14,088 nucleotides of DNA from Chloroflexota bacterium (GTDB lineage: Bacteria; Chloroflexota; Dehalococcoidia; Lucifugimonadales; Australimonadaceae). This document shows positions 4,614 to 13,850 of the stretch, one piece after another (position 1 is the first letter of the stretch; each line of letters opens with the position of its first letter). The translations under genes and the position numbers were made by a program. The stretch is from the NCBI GenBank assembly GCA_022574265.1, contig JACZSI010000031.1, positions 1-14,088 on the forward strand. Reading direction: 5' to 3'. Under the pieces are notes generated by a model that saw only the letters and a list, made by a program, of their open reading frames with translations, did no database searches and had not been told where the DNA came from.

Positions 4614-5722
4614 CGACCGAGCAGCAGCACGAGACCGTGGACATGATGCTGAACATGGGTCCGCAGCATCCGGCGACGCATGGCGTCTTCCGCATGGTGC
4701 TCACGATCGACGGCGAGCGCGTCATCGACGTCACGCCGCACATCGGCTACCTCCACCGCGGCTCCGAGAAGCTCTGCGAGCACGAGAGCTATGGGCAGGT
4801 GGTGACGCTGTTCGATAGGCTCGACTACGTCGCGAACCTGAACAACGAGCTGGTGTTCTGCCGGGCGGCGGAGCGTCTGATGGACATCGAGGTGCCCGAG
4901 CGCGCGCAGTACATCCGCGTGGCGCTGTGCGAGCTGAACCGGCTCGCCAGCCATCTGCTGTTCCTGGGGACGTACGCCATCGACCTGGGGGCGATGACGC
5001 CGATCATGTACGGCTTCCGGGAGCGGGAGCGCATCCAGAACCTGTTCGAGGCCGTGACCGGCGCGCGCATGATGCACAACTACATCCGCATCGGCGGCGT
5101 GAAGGAGGACGTGCCCGCCGACTTCGTCCCGCGCACCCGGGCGGTGCTCGAGGACGTCCGCAAGGGCGTGGACGAGATCGACCGGCTGCTGACGTTCAAC
5201 GAGGTGTTCCTGGCACGCACGAAGGGCGTCGGCGTGATCGACGCGGCGACGGCGGTCTCCTGCGGGCTCACGGGGCCGAGCCTGCGCGCCAGCGGCGTGG
5301 CCTACGACGTGCGCAAGGACGACCCGTACGAGGTCTACCCTTATCTGGGCTTCCAGGTGCCGGTCGGCCACGACGGCGACTGCTGGGACCGGTACTACGT
5401 CCGGCTGCTGGAGTGCCATCAGTCCATCCATATGATCACGCAGTGCCTGGACCAGATGGAGCCGGGTCCGACGATGACGCAGCGGCGCCGGATCGCGCGC
5501 CCGCCGAAGGGCGAGGCGTACGTGCACTGCGAGAACCCGCGCGGCGATATCGGCGTGTTCGTGGTGAGCGACGGCACGGACAAGCCCTACCGGGTGAAGG
5601 TGCGGCCGCCGTCGTTCTGCAACCTGGTGGCGCTGCGGCCGATGATGCGCGGGGCGTACATCGCCGACGCGGTGGCCATCTTGGGGTCGATCGACATCGT
5701 GCTGGGCGAGGTGGACCGATGA
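4610..5722 (+). CDS. nuoD: NADH-quinone oxidoreductase subunit D
   Basis: NuoD (49-kDa, Nqo4 family) is homologous to the large subunit of [NiFe] hydrogenases and forms the quinone-reduction site with NuoB. The 370 residues match the stand-alone form. MGPQHPATHG is at 16-25, and the quinone-ligand pair appears as H24 and Y73 (LDY), with the same 49-residue spacing as H38 and Y87 of Thermus Nqo4. IGYLHRGSEKL (45-55), the C-terminal YVHCENPRGDIG, PYRVKVRPPSF, and a closing DIVLGEVDR are all typical. The ATG at 4610 overlaps the DUF559 stop; GGAG at 4595-4598 is a modest ribosome binding site, so coupling with the upstream foreign gene may matter. The 3' end overlaps nuoH as ATGA. The protein looks intact despite the insertion next door. 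Confidence 0.98.
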   Translation: MTTEQQHETVDMMLNMGPQHPATHGVFRMVLTIDGERVIDVTPHIGYLHRGSEKLCEHESYGQVVTLFDRLDYVANLNNELVFCRAAERLMDIEVPERAQYIRVALCELNRLASHLLFLGTYAIDLGAMTPIMYGFRERERIQNLFEAVTGARMMHNYIRIGGVKEDVPADFVPRTRAVLEDVRKGVDEIDRLLTFNEVFLARTKGVGVIDAATAVSCGLTGPSLRASGVAYDVRKDDPYEVYPYLGFQVPVGHDGDCWDRYYVRLLECHQSIHMITQCLDQMEPGPTMTQRRRIARPPKGEAYVHCENPRGDIGVFVVSDGTDKPYRVKVRPPSFCNLVALRPMMRGAYIADAVAILGSIDIVLGEVDR

Positions 5723-6972
5723 GGGCGCGCGCCGGCGAAGTCGTCGTGTTCGGGCTGATCGTGGCGGGTCTGCTCGGGATCCTCGGTGGGCTCGTGCTGA
5801 CCGTCGGTGCGCTCGGGAACCCGGAGCGCGTGACGCTTGTGGTCGTGGCGCAGCTCGCGACGGTGCTCATCGTGCTGTTCACGCTGCTGGCGATCGTCGT
5901 GCTCACGCTGGTGTGGCTGGAGCGCAAGCAGCTGGCGCGGATGCAGAGCCGGGTGGGGCCGACGCGGGTGGGGCCTTTCGGGCTGCTCCAGCCGGTCGCC
6001 GACGCGATCAAGCTCCTGATGAAGGAGGACGTGGCGCCGGCGACGTCGTCGAAGCTGCTCTTCTTCGTCGCGCCGCTGCTGGTGTTCGTGCCTGCTTTCG
6101 TGGTCTGGCTGACGATCCCGTTCGCGCGGGACGTGGTCGTGCGGAGCTTGGACATGGGGCTGTTCTTCTTCATCGCGGTGTCGGTGCTGAGCATCGTCGG
6201 TCTCGTGCTGGCGGGCTGGAGCTCGGGCAGCAAGTACGCGGTGCTCGGCGGGATCCGGGCGGCGGCGCAGCTCATCAGCTACGAGATACCGATCATCATG
6301 ACGGTGCTGACCGTGGCGATGCTGGCGGACTCGATGAGCTTCGTGGTCGTCGTGGAGGCGCAGCGCACGGTTCCGTTCATCGTCCTCCAGCCGCTGGGGT
6401 TCATCGTCTTTTTCGTGGCGGGACTGGCGGAGGTCGGACGCACGCCCTTCGACGTCTACTCCGCTGAGTCCGAGATCGTGGGTGGTCCGTTCGTCGAGTA
6501 CAGCGGCGCCCACTGGGCGATCTTCTTCCTCGCGGAGTACGTCAACACGTTCGTGATCGGAGCGGTGGCGGCGCTGCTGTTCCTGGGCGGCTGGAGCTGG
6601 CCGTTCGGCGACCTGCCGGCGGCGGCGGGGGTGGCGCTGTTCCTGGGCAAGACGTATCTCGTCGTGATGATGATCTTCTGGGTGCGGGCGACGTACCCCC
6701 GGCTGCGGATCGACCAGCTCATGTCGCTGGGGTGGAAGGTGCTGATACCGCTGTCGTTCGCGGTCGTGGTGGCGACGGCGGTGCAGCTGTTCTACGACTG
6801 GCCGCGGTGGACGCTGCCGGTGATGTCGCTCGCGGTGCTCGCCGTGCCGGTGGTGATGCAGCTGCGCATGGGACGCCGGCGGGCGCTGGCCGAGGCGCGC
6901 CGGTACGCGGAGCGCGCGGTCGTCGTCGAGGCGCAACCGCGGCCGCAGAGGCCCCAGGAGGCTGGGGCATGA
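5719..6972 (+). CDS. nuoH: NADH-quinone oxidoreductase subunit H, with extra N-terminal membrane segment
   Basis: NuoH (ND1) is the membrane subunit that anchors the peripheral arm and encloses the quinone chamber. Signatures are WLERKQLARMQSRVGPTRVGPFGLLQP (read across 67-92), GWSSGSKYAVLGGIRAAAQ (166-184), SYE (187-189), AEVGRTPFD (237-245), AESE (249-252) and EYSG (260-263). These include the acidic residues lining the quinone/E-channel. With the ATG at 5719, which overlaps the nuoD stop as ATGA, the protein is 417 residues, longer than the usual 325-365. The excess is a Gly/Val/Leu-rich predicted helix at about 8-32, ahead of the canonical first helix at about 39-67, and a basic tail after about 375. 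A later GTG start would remove the extra helix, but no ribosome binding site supports one. The family call is certain; the N-terminus less so. Confidence 0.96.
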   Translation: MRARAGEVVVFGLIVAGLLGILGGLVLTVGALGNPERVTLVVVAQLATVLIVLFTLLAIVVLTLVWLERKQLARMQSRVGPTRVGPFGLLQPVADAIKLLMKEDVAPATSSKLLFFVAPLLVFVPAFVVWLTIPFARDVVVRSLDMGLFFFIAVSVLSIVGLVLAGWSSGSKYAVLGGIRAAAQLISYEIPIIMTVLTVAMLADSMSFVVVVEAQRTVPFIVLQPLGFIVFFVAGLAEVGRTPFDVYSAESEIVGGPFVEYSGAHWAIFFLAEYVNTFVIGAVAALLFLGGWSWPFGDLPAAAGVALFLGKTYLVVMMIFWVRATYPRLRIDQLMSLGWKVLIPLSFAVVVATAVQLFYDWPRWTLPVMSLAVLAVPVVMQLRMGRRRALAEARRYAERAVVVEAQPRPQRPQEAGA

Positions 6973-7553
6973 TCGCCGGGATCAGGGGGATGCTGACGAC
7001 GCTGGGGTGGCTGTTCAAGCGGCCGGTGACGGCCCACTATCCGGACCAGCACCTGCCGGTGCAGGAGCGGTACATGGGCTTCCCGGCGCTGCTCTGGGAC
7101 GAGACGGCCGAGGAGCCTTTCTGCACGGGCTGCATGGTGTGCATACGCGAGTGCCCGACCCAGTGCATGACGGCGCAGATGATGGACAACCCGAAGTTCA
7201 CGGACGGGAGCAGCCACCGGCGGAAGATCATCGAGACGTTCGAGATCAACCTGAACCGGTGCATCCTGTGCGGGATCTGCGTGGACGTGTGCGCGTTCGA
7301 CGCCATCGAGATGTCGTACGAGCATGAGCTGGCCAGCTATGGCCGGGCGGGCGCTCGGGCAGACCTCCCGACGCTGCTGGACGTGGGACGCAACTACCAG
7401 GTGGAGGCGAGCTGGGTGCCGGAGAACGCGGAAAAGAACGTCGCTCGCGTGGCCCTCGCCAAGAAGGCCGCCGCCGCGAAGGCGAAGGATGACGGCCAGA
7501 AGGCCGAGGGCGGGGCGGCCGAGGGCACCGACGGGGCGGAGGTCGACGCGTAG
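6969..7553 (+). CDS. nuoI: NADH-quinone oxidoreductase subunit I (2x[4Fe-4S])
   Basis: NuoI (TYKY) is the ferredoxin-like subunit holding clusters N6a and N6b, which pass electrons to N2 on NuoB. The 194-residue protein shows two complete motifs: C52-x2-C55-x2-C58-x3-C62-P and C98-x2-C101-x2-C104-x3-C108. An amphipathic N-terminal helix (IRGMLTTLGWLFKRPVT) probably lies on the membrane, as in the family. Residues after about 150 form a charged, Lys/Ala/Glu/Gly-rich tail (AKKAAAAKAKDDGQ and on) that looks disordered. The ATG at 6969 overlaps the nuoH stop as ATGA, and the stop is one base before the nuoJ GTG. Without NuoEFG in the operon, this subunit would be the electron entry point into the complex; the donor is unknown. 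Confidence 0.97.
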   Translation: MIAGIRGMLTTLGWLFKRPVTAHYPDQHLPVQERYMGFPALLWDETAEEPFCTGCMVCIRECPTQCMTAQMMDNPKFTDGSSHRRKIIETFEINLNRCILCGICVDVCAFDAIEMSYEHELASYGRAGARADLPTLLDVGRNYQVEASWVPENAEKNVARVALAKKAAAAKAKDDGQKAEGGAAEGTDGAEVDA

Positions 7554-7554
7554 C

Positions 7555-8082
7555 GTGGGCCTCGCCTTCTTCTACATCGCCGGCGCGGTGACGCTGTTCG
7601 GAGCGATCGGCGTCGTCGTCACGCGGAACGTGGTGTACGCGGCGCTGTTCCTGCTCGTGTCGCTGGCGGGCGTGGCGGGGACGTTCGTGCTGCTCTACGC
7701 CGAGTTTTTGGCGCTCGTGCAGGTGCTGATCTACGGCGGCGCCATCATCATCGTGATCCTGTTCGGGCTGATGCTGACGCGCACCAGCGAGTACGAGGCC
7801 TCGGGCGAGCACCGGCGGTGGCCGCTCGCGGCCCTCGTCTCCATCGGGCTCTTCGCGCTCCTGGCGTACGCGTTCCTGGCCGATTCGGCTCTCTACAACT
7901 CGTCGACGCGTGAGGCGATCAGCGTGGAGGAGCTTGGGCGGGAGTTGTTCGAGCAGTGGGCGGTGCCGTTCGAGATCGCGTCCATCGTCCTGATCGTCGC
8001 GCTCATCGGCGCGGTTGTCATCGGACGGGCCTCCCCCGAAGAAGACGAGCCGGAGCCCGGCCCGGGGAGCGCGCCGCGATGA
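7555..8082 (+). CDS. nuoJ: NADH-quinone oxidoreductase subunit J
   Basis: NuoJ (ND6) is a five-helix membrane subunit linking the quinone region to the proton-pumping chain. The GTG start at 7555 gives 175 residues. It is supported by GGAGG (7538-7542) upstream and by the position one base after the nuoI stop; longer readings of this frame only add sequence antisense to membrane logic. Helices appear at about 3-21, 26-47, 53-74, 90-109 and 140-157. The conserved helix-3 motif reads ALVQVLIYGGAIIIVILFGLML (split 53-73), including the Tyr and Gly pair at the pi-bulge involved in conformational coupling. The C-terminal tail is acidic and Pro-rich. The TGA overlaps the nuoK ATG. Confidence 0.95.
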   Translation: MGLAFFYIAGAVTLFGAIGVVVTRNVVYAALFLLVSLAGVAGTFVLLYAEFLALVQVLIYGGAIIIVILFGLMLTRTSEYEASGEHRRWPLAALVSIGLFALLAYAFLADSALYNSSTREAISVEELGRELFEQWAVPFEIASIVLIVALIGAVVIGRASPEEDEPEPGPGSAPR

Positions 8083-8384
8083 TGCTCATCCACTTCGAGC
8101 TCCTCAGCGCGGGGTTGTTCTGCCTGGGCGTCTACGGCGTGCTGGCGCGGCGCAGCGGCGTGATGATCCTGATGGCGGTGGAGCTCATGCTCAACGCCGT
8201 GAACGTGAACCTGGTGGCCTTCGCGGCGTTCCGCGACATACCGACGGCCACGGGGCAGGTGATCGCGATCTTCGTGATCACGATCGCGGCGGCGGAGGTT
8301 GCCCTGGCGCTGGCGATCATCATGCGGCTGTTCCGGAGCCGGGGGTCCGTGAACGTCGACCAGATCGACCTGATGGGAGGTTAG
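8079..8384 (+). CDS. nuoK: NADH-quinone oxidoreductase subunit K
   Basis: NuoK (ND4L) is a three-helix subunit that provides buried glutamates for proton transfer between NuoJ/A/H and the antiporter-like subunits. The protein is 101 residues, the family norm. E35 in MAVELMLNAVN and E73 in AAAEVALALAI correspond to the essential E36 and E72 of E. coli. Two ATG codons stand in tandem at 8079 and 8082. The first overlaps the nuoJ stop as ATGA and is taken here; the second would shorten the protein by one residue. The hydrophilic end VNVDQIDLMGG is typical. Confidence 0.97.
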   Translation: MMLIHFELLSAGLFCLGVYGVLARRSGVMILMAVELMLNAVNVNLVAFAAFRDIPTATGQVIAIFVITIAAAEVALALAIIMRLFRSRGSVNVDQIDLMGG

Positions 8385-8389
8385 GTTCC

Positions 8390-10267
<1,878 letters not shown>

Positions 10268-10271
10268 GCGC

Positions 10272-11816
10272 ATGAGCTTCTTCGAGCGGCACGTCCTCGA
10301 GAGCCTCATCTATCTGCCGATGCTGACGGCCGCGGTGCTGGTCGCGCTGCCGTTCGGCTGGCGCGCGGCGGCGCGCTGGCTCAGCGTCGCCTCGGGGCTG
10401 GCGCTGCTCGTCGGCTCGCTGTACGTGTTCTTCGTCTTCGACCGGTCGCCCGACGCCTCCGGGGCCGTGGACGGCTTCCAGCTCGTGCGCGTGCTGCCGT
10501 GGTTCGACCAGCTCGGCATCGACTTCCGTCTCGGCGTGGACGGCGTGGCGACGCTGATGGTGCTGCTGACGGGGATCGTGGCCTTCGCGGGCACGATCAT
10601 CGCCGCGAACGTCGAGCGCGAGACCAAGAGCTACTACGCGCTGCTGTTCATCCTCATCGCGGGGGTGTACGGCACGTTCGTCTCCATCGATCTGTTCTTC
10701 TTCTTCTTCTTCTACGAGCTCGCCATCGTGCCGATGTACCTGCTCATCGGCGTGTGGGGGTCGAGCACGAAGTTCAAGACCTTCGACCGGCCCAAGGAGT
10801 ACGGGGCGATGAAGCTCGTGCTGATGATCGTCGCGGCGAGCCTGCTGGTGTGGGTCGCGATCATCGTCATGTACAACGAGGCGGGGCTCGGCACGTTCAG
10901 CATCCCGGCGCTGTCGGAGTTCGCCCTCTCCGGCGGAGAAGGCGGAGGCCCCGGCTTCTCGCCGGAGTTCCAGCGCATCGTCTTCCCGCTGGTGATGGTG
11001 GGGTTCGGGCTGCTTGCGGGGATGTGGCCGCTGCACACGTGGTCGCCGGACGGGCACGTGGCGGCGCCGACGACCGTGAGCATGCTGCACGCGGGCGTGC
11101 TGATGAAGCTGGGCGCCTTCGGCATCATCCGGGTCGGCATGCTGCTGCTGCCGGAGGGCATGCGGGACTGGGCCATGGTGCTGTTCATCCTGGGCACGGT
11201 GAACGTGATCTACGGCGCCATCTCGGCGATGGCGCAGACCGACCTCAAGTACGTCGTCGGCTACTCAAGCGTGAGCCACATGGGTTACGTGCTCATGGGC
11301 ATCGCGACGATGGACCCGGTGGGCATCACGGGGGCGTCGCTCCAGATGTTCTCCCACGGCGTGATGACGGCCCTCTTCTTCGCCGTGGTGGGCGCGATCT
11401 ACGAGCGGACGCATACGCGGGACATACTCGTGCTCAACGGGCTGGCGTCGCGGATGGGCTGGATCACGGCCTTCTTCGTGATCGCGGGGCTGACCTCGCT
11501 GGGGCTCCCGGGGCTCAGTGGGTTCATCGCGGAGCTGCTGGTGTTCGTGGGGGCCTTCCGTACGGTGCCGGTGCTTGGCGTGCTGGGCGTGCTCGGCGCG
11601 CTGCTCACGGCTGTTTACATCCTGCGGCTGGTGGCGCGCGTCTTCTTGGGCGAGCGCTCCAGCCAGTGGGACGGCCTGAGCGACCTCACGGCGCGCGAGG
11701 GGTTCGCCATGGGGGTGCTGGTGGTGCCGATCGTGCTGGTGGGCGTGTACCCCGGCCCGTTCCTCGACGTCATCAAGCCGGGCGTGGACCTCGTCCTGCT
11801 GGCTTTGGGGGAGTAG
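10272..11816 (+). CDS. nuoM: NADH-quinone oxidoreductase subunit M, atypical TM7
   Basis: NuoM (ND4) is an antiporter-like proton-pumping subunit; the 514 residues are normal. E149 in FYELAIVPMYLLIG matches the essential E144 of E. coli. The TM7 stretch reads GFGLLAGMWPLHTWSPDGH. Aligning PLHTWSPDGH with E. coli PLHGWLPDAH puts L248 at the position of the conserved K234, so that lysine appears to be missing. The TM8 lysine is kept as K279 in GVLMKLGAFG. VAAPTTVSMLHAG replaces the more common QAPTAGSV-type sequence, suggesting a distinct NuoM clade. Residues 142-147 are six Phe encoded by a (TTC)6 run at 10695-10712. The ATG at 10272 is 4 bases after the nuoL stop, without an evident ribosome binding site, so translation may depend on coupling. 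Confidence 0.97.
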   Translation: MSFFERHVLESLIYLPMLTAAVLVALPFGWRAAARWLSVASGLALLVGSLYVFFVFDRSPDASGAVDGFQLVRVLPWFDQLGIDFRLGVDGVATLMVLLTGIVAFAGTIIAANVERETKSYYALLFILIAGVYGTFVSIDLFFFFFFYELAIVPMYLLIGVWGSSTKFKTFDRPKEYGAMKLVLMIVAASLLVWVAIIVMYNEAGLGTFSIPALSEFALSGGEGGGPGFSPEFQRIVFPLVMVGFGLLAGMWPLHTWSPDGHVAAPTTVSMLHAGVLMKLGAFGIIRVGMLLLPEGMRDWAMVLFILGTVNVIYGAISAMAQTDLKYVVGYSSVSHMGYVLMGIATMDPVGITGASLQMFSHGVMTALFFAVVGAIYERTHTRDILVLNGLASRMGWITAFFVIAGLTSLGLPGLSGFIAELLVFVGAFRTVPVLGVLGVLGALLTAVYILRLVARVFLGERSSQWDGLSDLTAREGFAMGVLVVPIVLVGVYPGPFLDVIKPGVDLVLLALGE

Positions 11817-11819
11817 GGG

Positions 11820-13280
11820 ATGGTCGTCGACTTCTCGCTGCTGCTCCCCGAGATGCTGCTTGCCGGGCTTGGCTTCTTGGTGCTCGCGGTCGACCTGTTC
11901 CTGCCGCAGGACCGGCCGGAGCGGCGGAACAAGGCGGTGGCGGCGGTCGCCGTCGTGGGGATGGCGGCGGTCGCCGCGATGGCCATCGCGACGCAGCCGG
12001 ACCGCAGCGCTTCCGTCTACGGTGGGCTGCTGTTCATCGACGCCTACGCGCTGCTGTTCAAGACGCTGTTCCTGGGCGTCGGCATCGCCGTCGTGCTGAT
12101 GTCGGTGGAATACGTGGGGCGGGTGATCCGCCACCCGGGCGAGTTCTACGGGCTGATCGTGTTCGCGGTGCTCGGGGCCAACCTGATGGCGGGCGCGGGT
12201 GAGCTGCTGACCGCGTACATCTCGCTGGAGCTGCTGTCGTTCTGCCTGTTCGTGCTGGTGGGCCTGACGCGGGGCGACCGTCGCTCGGCCGAGGCCAGCA
12301 CGAAGTACATCCTGCTGGGGGCCATCTCCTCGGCCGTGATGCTCTATGGGATCAGCCTGCTGTACGGGACGTCCGGGACGACGGTCTTCCGGGAGATGGG
12401 CCCCGAGTTCTGGGACAACTTCTCGCCGACCGTGATCGTGGGGCTGGCGATGCTGCTGGCGGGCATCGGGTTCAAGCTGGCGCTCGTCCCGTTCCACCTG
12501 TGGGCGCCGGACGTGTACGAGGGCGCGCCGACGCCCGTCACCGCGCTGGTGGCGGTGCTCTCGAAGGCGGCGACGTTCGCGCTGCTGCTGCGGTTCCTGG
12601 CCGAGGCGAGGGTGGGGACGCTCGACGAGTGGCAGCTGGCGCTCGCGGTGCTTGCCGCGGCGACCATGACCGTGGGCACGCTGACGGCGCTGGTGCAGCG
12701 CAACATCAAGCGGCTGCTGGCATACAGCAGCATCGCGCAGGTGGGTTTCGTGATGGTGGGCGTGGTGGCGATGACGGAGGCGGGCGCCAACGCGGTGCTG
12801 CTGCACCTCGTCGGCTATGCGTTCACGAACCTCGCCGCGTTCGCCGTGGTGGTGACGGTCGAGGCCAAGACGCGCAAGGAGGAGATCGCCGACTACGCGG
12901 GGCTCTCGACCGCGTCTCCGCTGATGGCGATGGTGCTCACGGCCGCCCTCTTCTCGCTGGCGGGGTTGCCGATCTTCGCGGGGTTCATCACGAAGTTCTA
13001 CCTGTTCACCGCGGCGGCGGACGCGGGGTATCTGTGGCTGGCGGTGCTGGCCATCGCCAACAGCGTCATCTCGCTCTACTACTACCTGCGCGTCGTGCGG
13101 GAGATGTACATCACGGAGCCGGACCCGGAGCCTGAGCGGATCCGCCTGTCGCCCACGAGCGCGGGCGCACTGTGGGCGCTGCTGGCCGGCACGATCGCGG
13201 TCGGCGTGTACCCAGGCCCGTTCGCCGACGCGGTCGATGCGGCGACGAACGCGCTGCGGGCATACGCCGGAGGCGCCTGA
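11820..13280 (+). CDS. nuoN: NADH-quinone oxidoreductase subunit N
   Basis: NuoN (ND2) is the third antiporter-like subunit of complex I, next to NuoK. It has 486 residues. Key ionisable residues are in place: E137 in YISLELLSFCLFVLVG, K219 in GIGFKLALVPFHLWAPDVYEGAP, K249 in LSKAATF, and K392 in GFITKFYLF. The frame is open and membrane-helical throughout, ending in a short hydrophilic segment. The ATG at 11820 lies 3 bases after the nuoM stop, with GGGGGAG (11807-11813) upstream. It closes the operon. No terminator hairpin is visible in the 32 bases after its stop, so some readthrough into the next gene is likely. Confidence 0.97.
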   Translation: MVVDFSLLLPEMLLAGLGFLVLAVDLFLPQDRPERRNKAVAAVAVVGMAAVAAMAIATQPDRSASVYGGLLFIDAYALLFKTLFLGVGIAVVLMSVEYVGRVIRHPGEFYGLIVFAVLGANLMAGAGELLTAYISLELLSFCLFVLVGLTRGDRRSAEASTKYILLGAISSAVMLYGISLLYGTSGTTVFREMGPEFWDNFSPTVIVGLAMLLAGIGFKLALVPFHLWAPDVYEGAPTPVTALVAVLSKAATFALLLRFLAEARVGTLDEWQLALAVLAAATMTVGTLTALVQRNIKRLLAYSSIAQVGFVMVGVVAMTEAGANAVLLHLVGYAFTNLAAFAVVVTVEAKTRKEEIADYAGLSTASPLMAMVLTAALFSLAGLPIFAGFITKFYLFTAAADAGYLWLAVLAIANSVISLYYYLRVVREMYITEPDPEPERIRLSPTSAGALWALLAGTIAVGVYPGPFADAVDAATNALRAYAGGA

Positions 13281-13294
13281 GCGGCGGGGTCGGC

Positions 13295-13303
13295 TGCTAG
13301 AAT
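13295..13303 (+). promoter_or_regulatory. Extended -10 promoter, probably for a leaderless transcript
   Basis: TGCTAGAAT is an extended -10 element (TGn followed by TAGAAT, 5 of 6 to consensus). It lies 9 bases before the ATG at 13313, so transcription would start at or within a few bases of the start codon. No good -35 box is seen; a weak CTGAGC is at 13277-13282. No Shine-Dalgarno precedes the ATG, which fits leaderless translation. Confidence 0.5.
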
Positions 13304-13312
13304 GGCGCCCGC

Positions 13313-13843
13313 ATGAACACCATCACGGACGCGAACGGCCGGCCGCTCATCATCGCCGTCATCGGTGGCGGAGATCCGCCGCGGCGCGCTATCGAGCTTG
13401 CCGAGGAGGTCGGCGGGGAGCTCGCACGGGCGGGCGCGGTCGTCGCTTGTGGTGGTCTGGGGGGCGTGATGGAGGCGGTGTGCCGGGGCGCGAAGGCCGC
13501 AGGCGGCACGACCATCGGCATCCTGCCGGGCGACGACCCGGCCGGGGCCAACGCGTACGTCGACCACGCCATCATGACGGGCATGGGGTACGCGCGGAAC
13601 GCCATCGTCGTCAAGACGGGGCGCGCCGTGATCGCGATCGACGGCGCCTACGGGACGCTCTCGGAGATCGGGCACGCGCTGGGCGACGGCACGCCGGTGA
13701 TCGGGCTCGAGACGTGGGACCTGCCCCAGCGCGATGACCTCGCGCTGCACATCGAGGTAGCGGACTCGCCGGCCGACGCCGTGAGGCGCGCCATCGCGGC
13801 CGCTCACGAGCGCGACGCCGGCCGGGCAGCCAAGGCGCGCTGA
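13313..13843 (+). CDS. TIGR00725 / SLOG-type Rossmann-fold nucleotide-binding protein
   Basis: The 176-residue cytoplasmic protein resembles the TIGR00725 group (SLOG cluster 4, distantly related to LOG cytokinin-activating phosphoribohydrolases). Residues 13-20 form the first strand and glycine turn (IIAVIGGG). A second motif, CGGLGGVMEAVCRGAKAAGG, lies at about 45-64, and DGAYGTLSEIGHAL at about 109-122 stands where LOG proteins have PGGxGTxxE. The first residue of that motif is Asp rather than Pro, so LOG-type activity should not be assumed. TGMGYARNAIVVKT is also typical. The ligand is probably a nucleotide or nucleotide-like molecule, but the substrate is unknown. It has its own promoter-like element and is followed after 7 bases by eno, so it may be co-transcribed with a glycolytic gene. 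Confidence 0.85.
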   Translation: MNTITDANGRPLIIAVIGGGDPPRRAIELAEEVGGELARAGAVVACGGLGGVMEAVCRGAKAAGGTTIGILPGDDPAGANAYVDHAIMTGMGYARNAIVVKTGRAVIAIDGAYGTLSEIGHALGDGTPVIGLETWDLPQRDDLALHIEVADSPADAVRRAIAAAHERDAGRAAKAR

Positions 13844-13850
13844 AGCGGCC

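Noticed and set aside
10695..10712. (TTC)6 microsatellite in nuoM as a phase-variation switch
   Set aside because: Trinucleotide slippage keeps the frame, and a Phe/Leu-rich helix is normal at this place in NuoM, so an on/off switch is not supported.
13281..13312. Terminator after nuoN
   Set aside because: No stem-loop followed by a T-run is visible in these 32 bases; the segment is better explained as a promoter.
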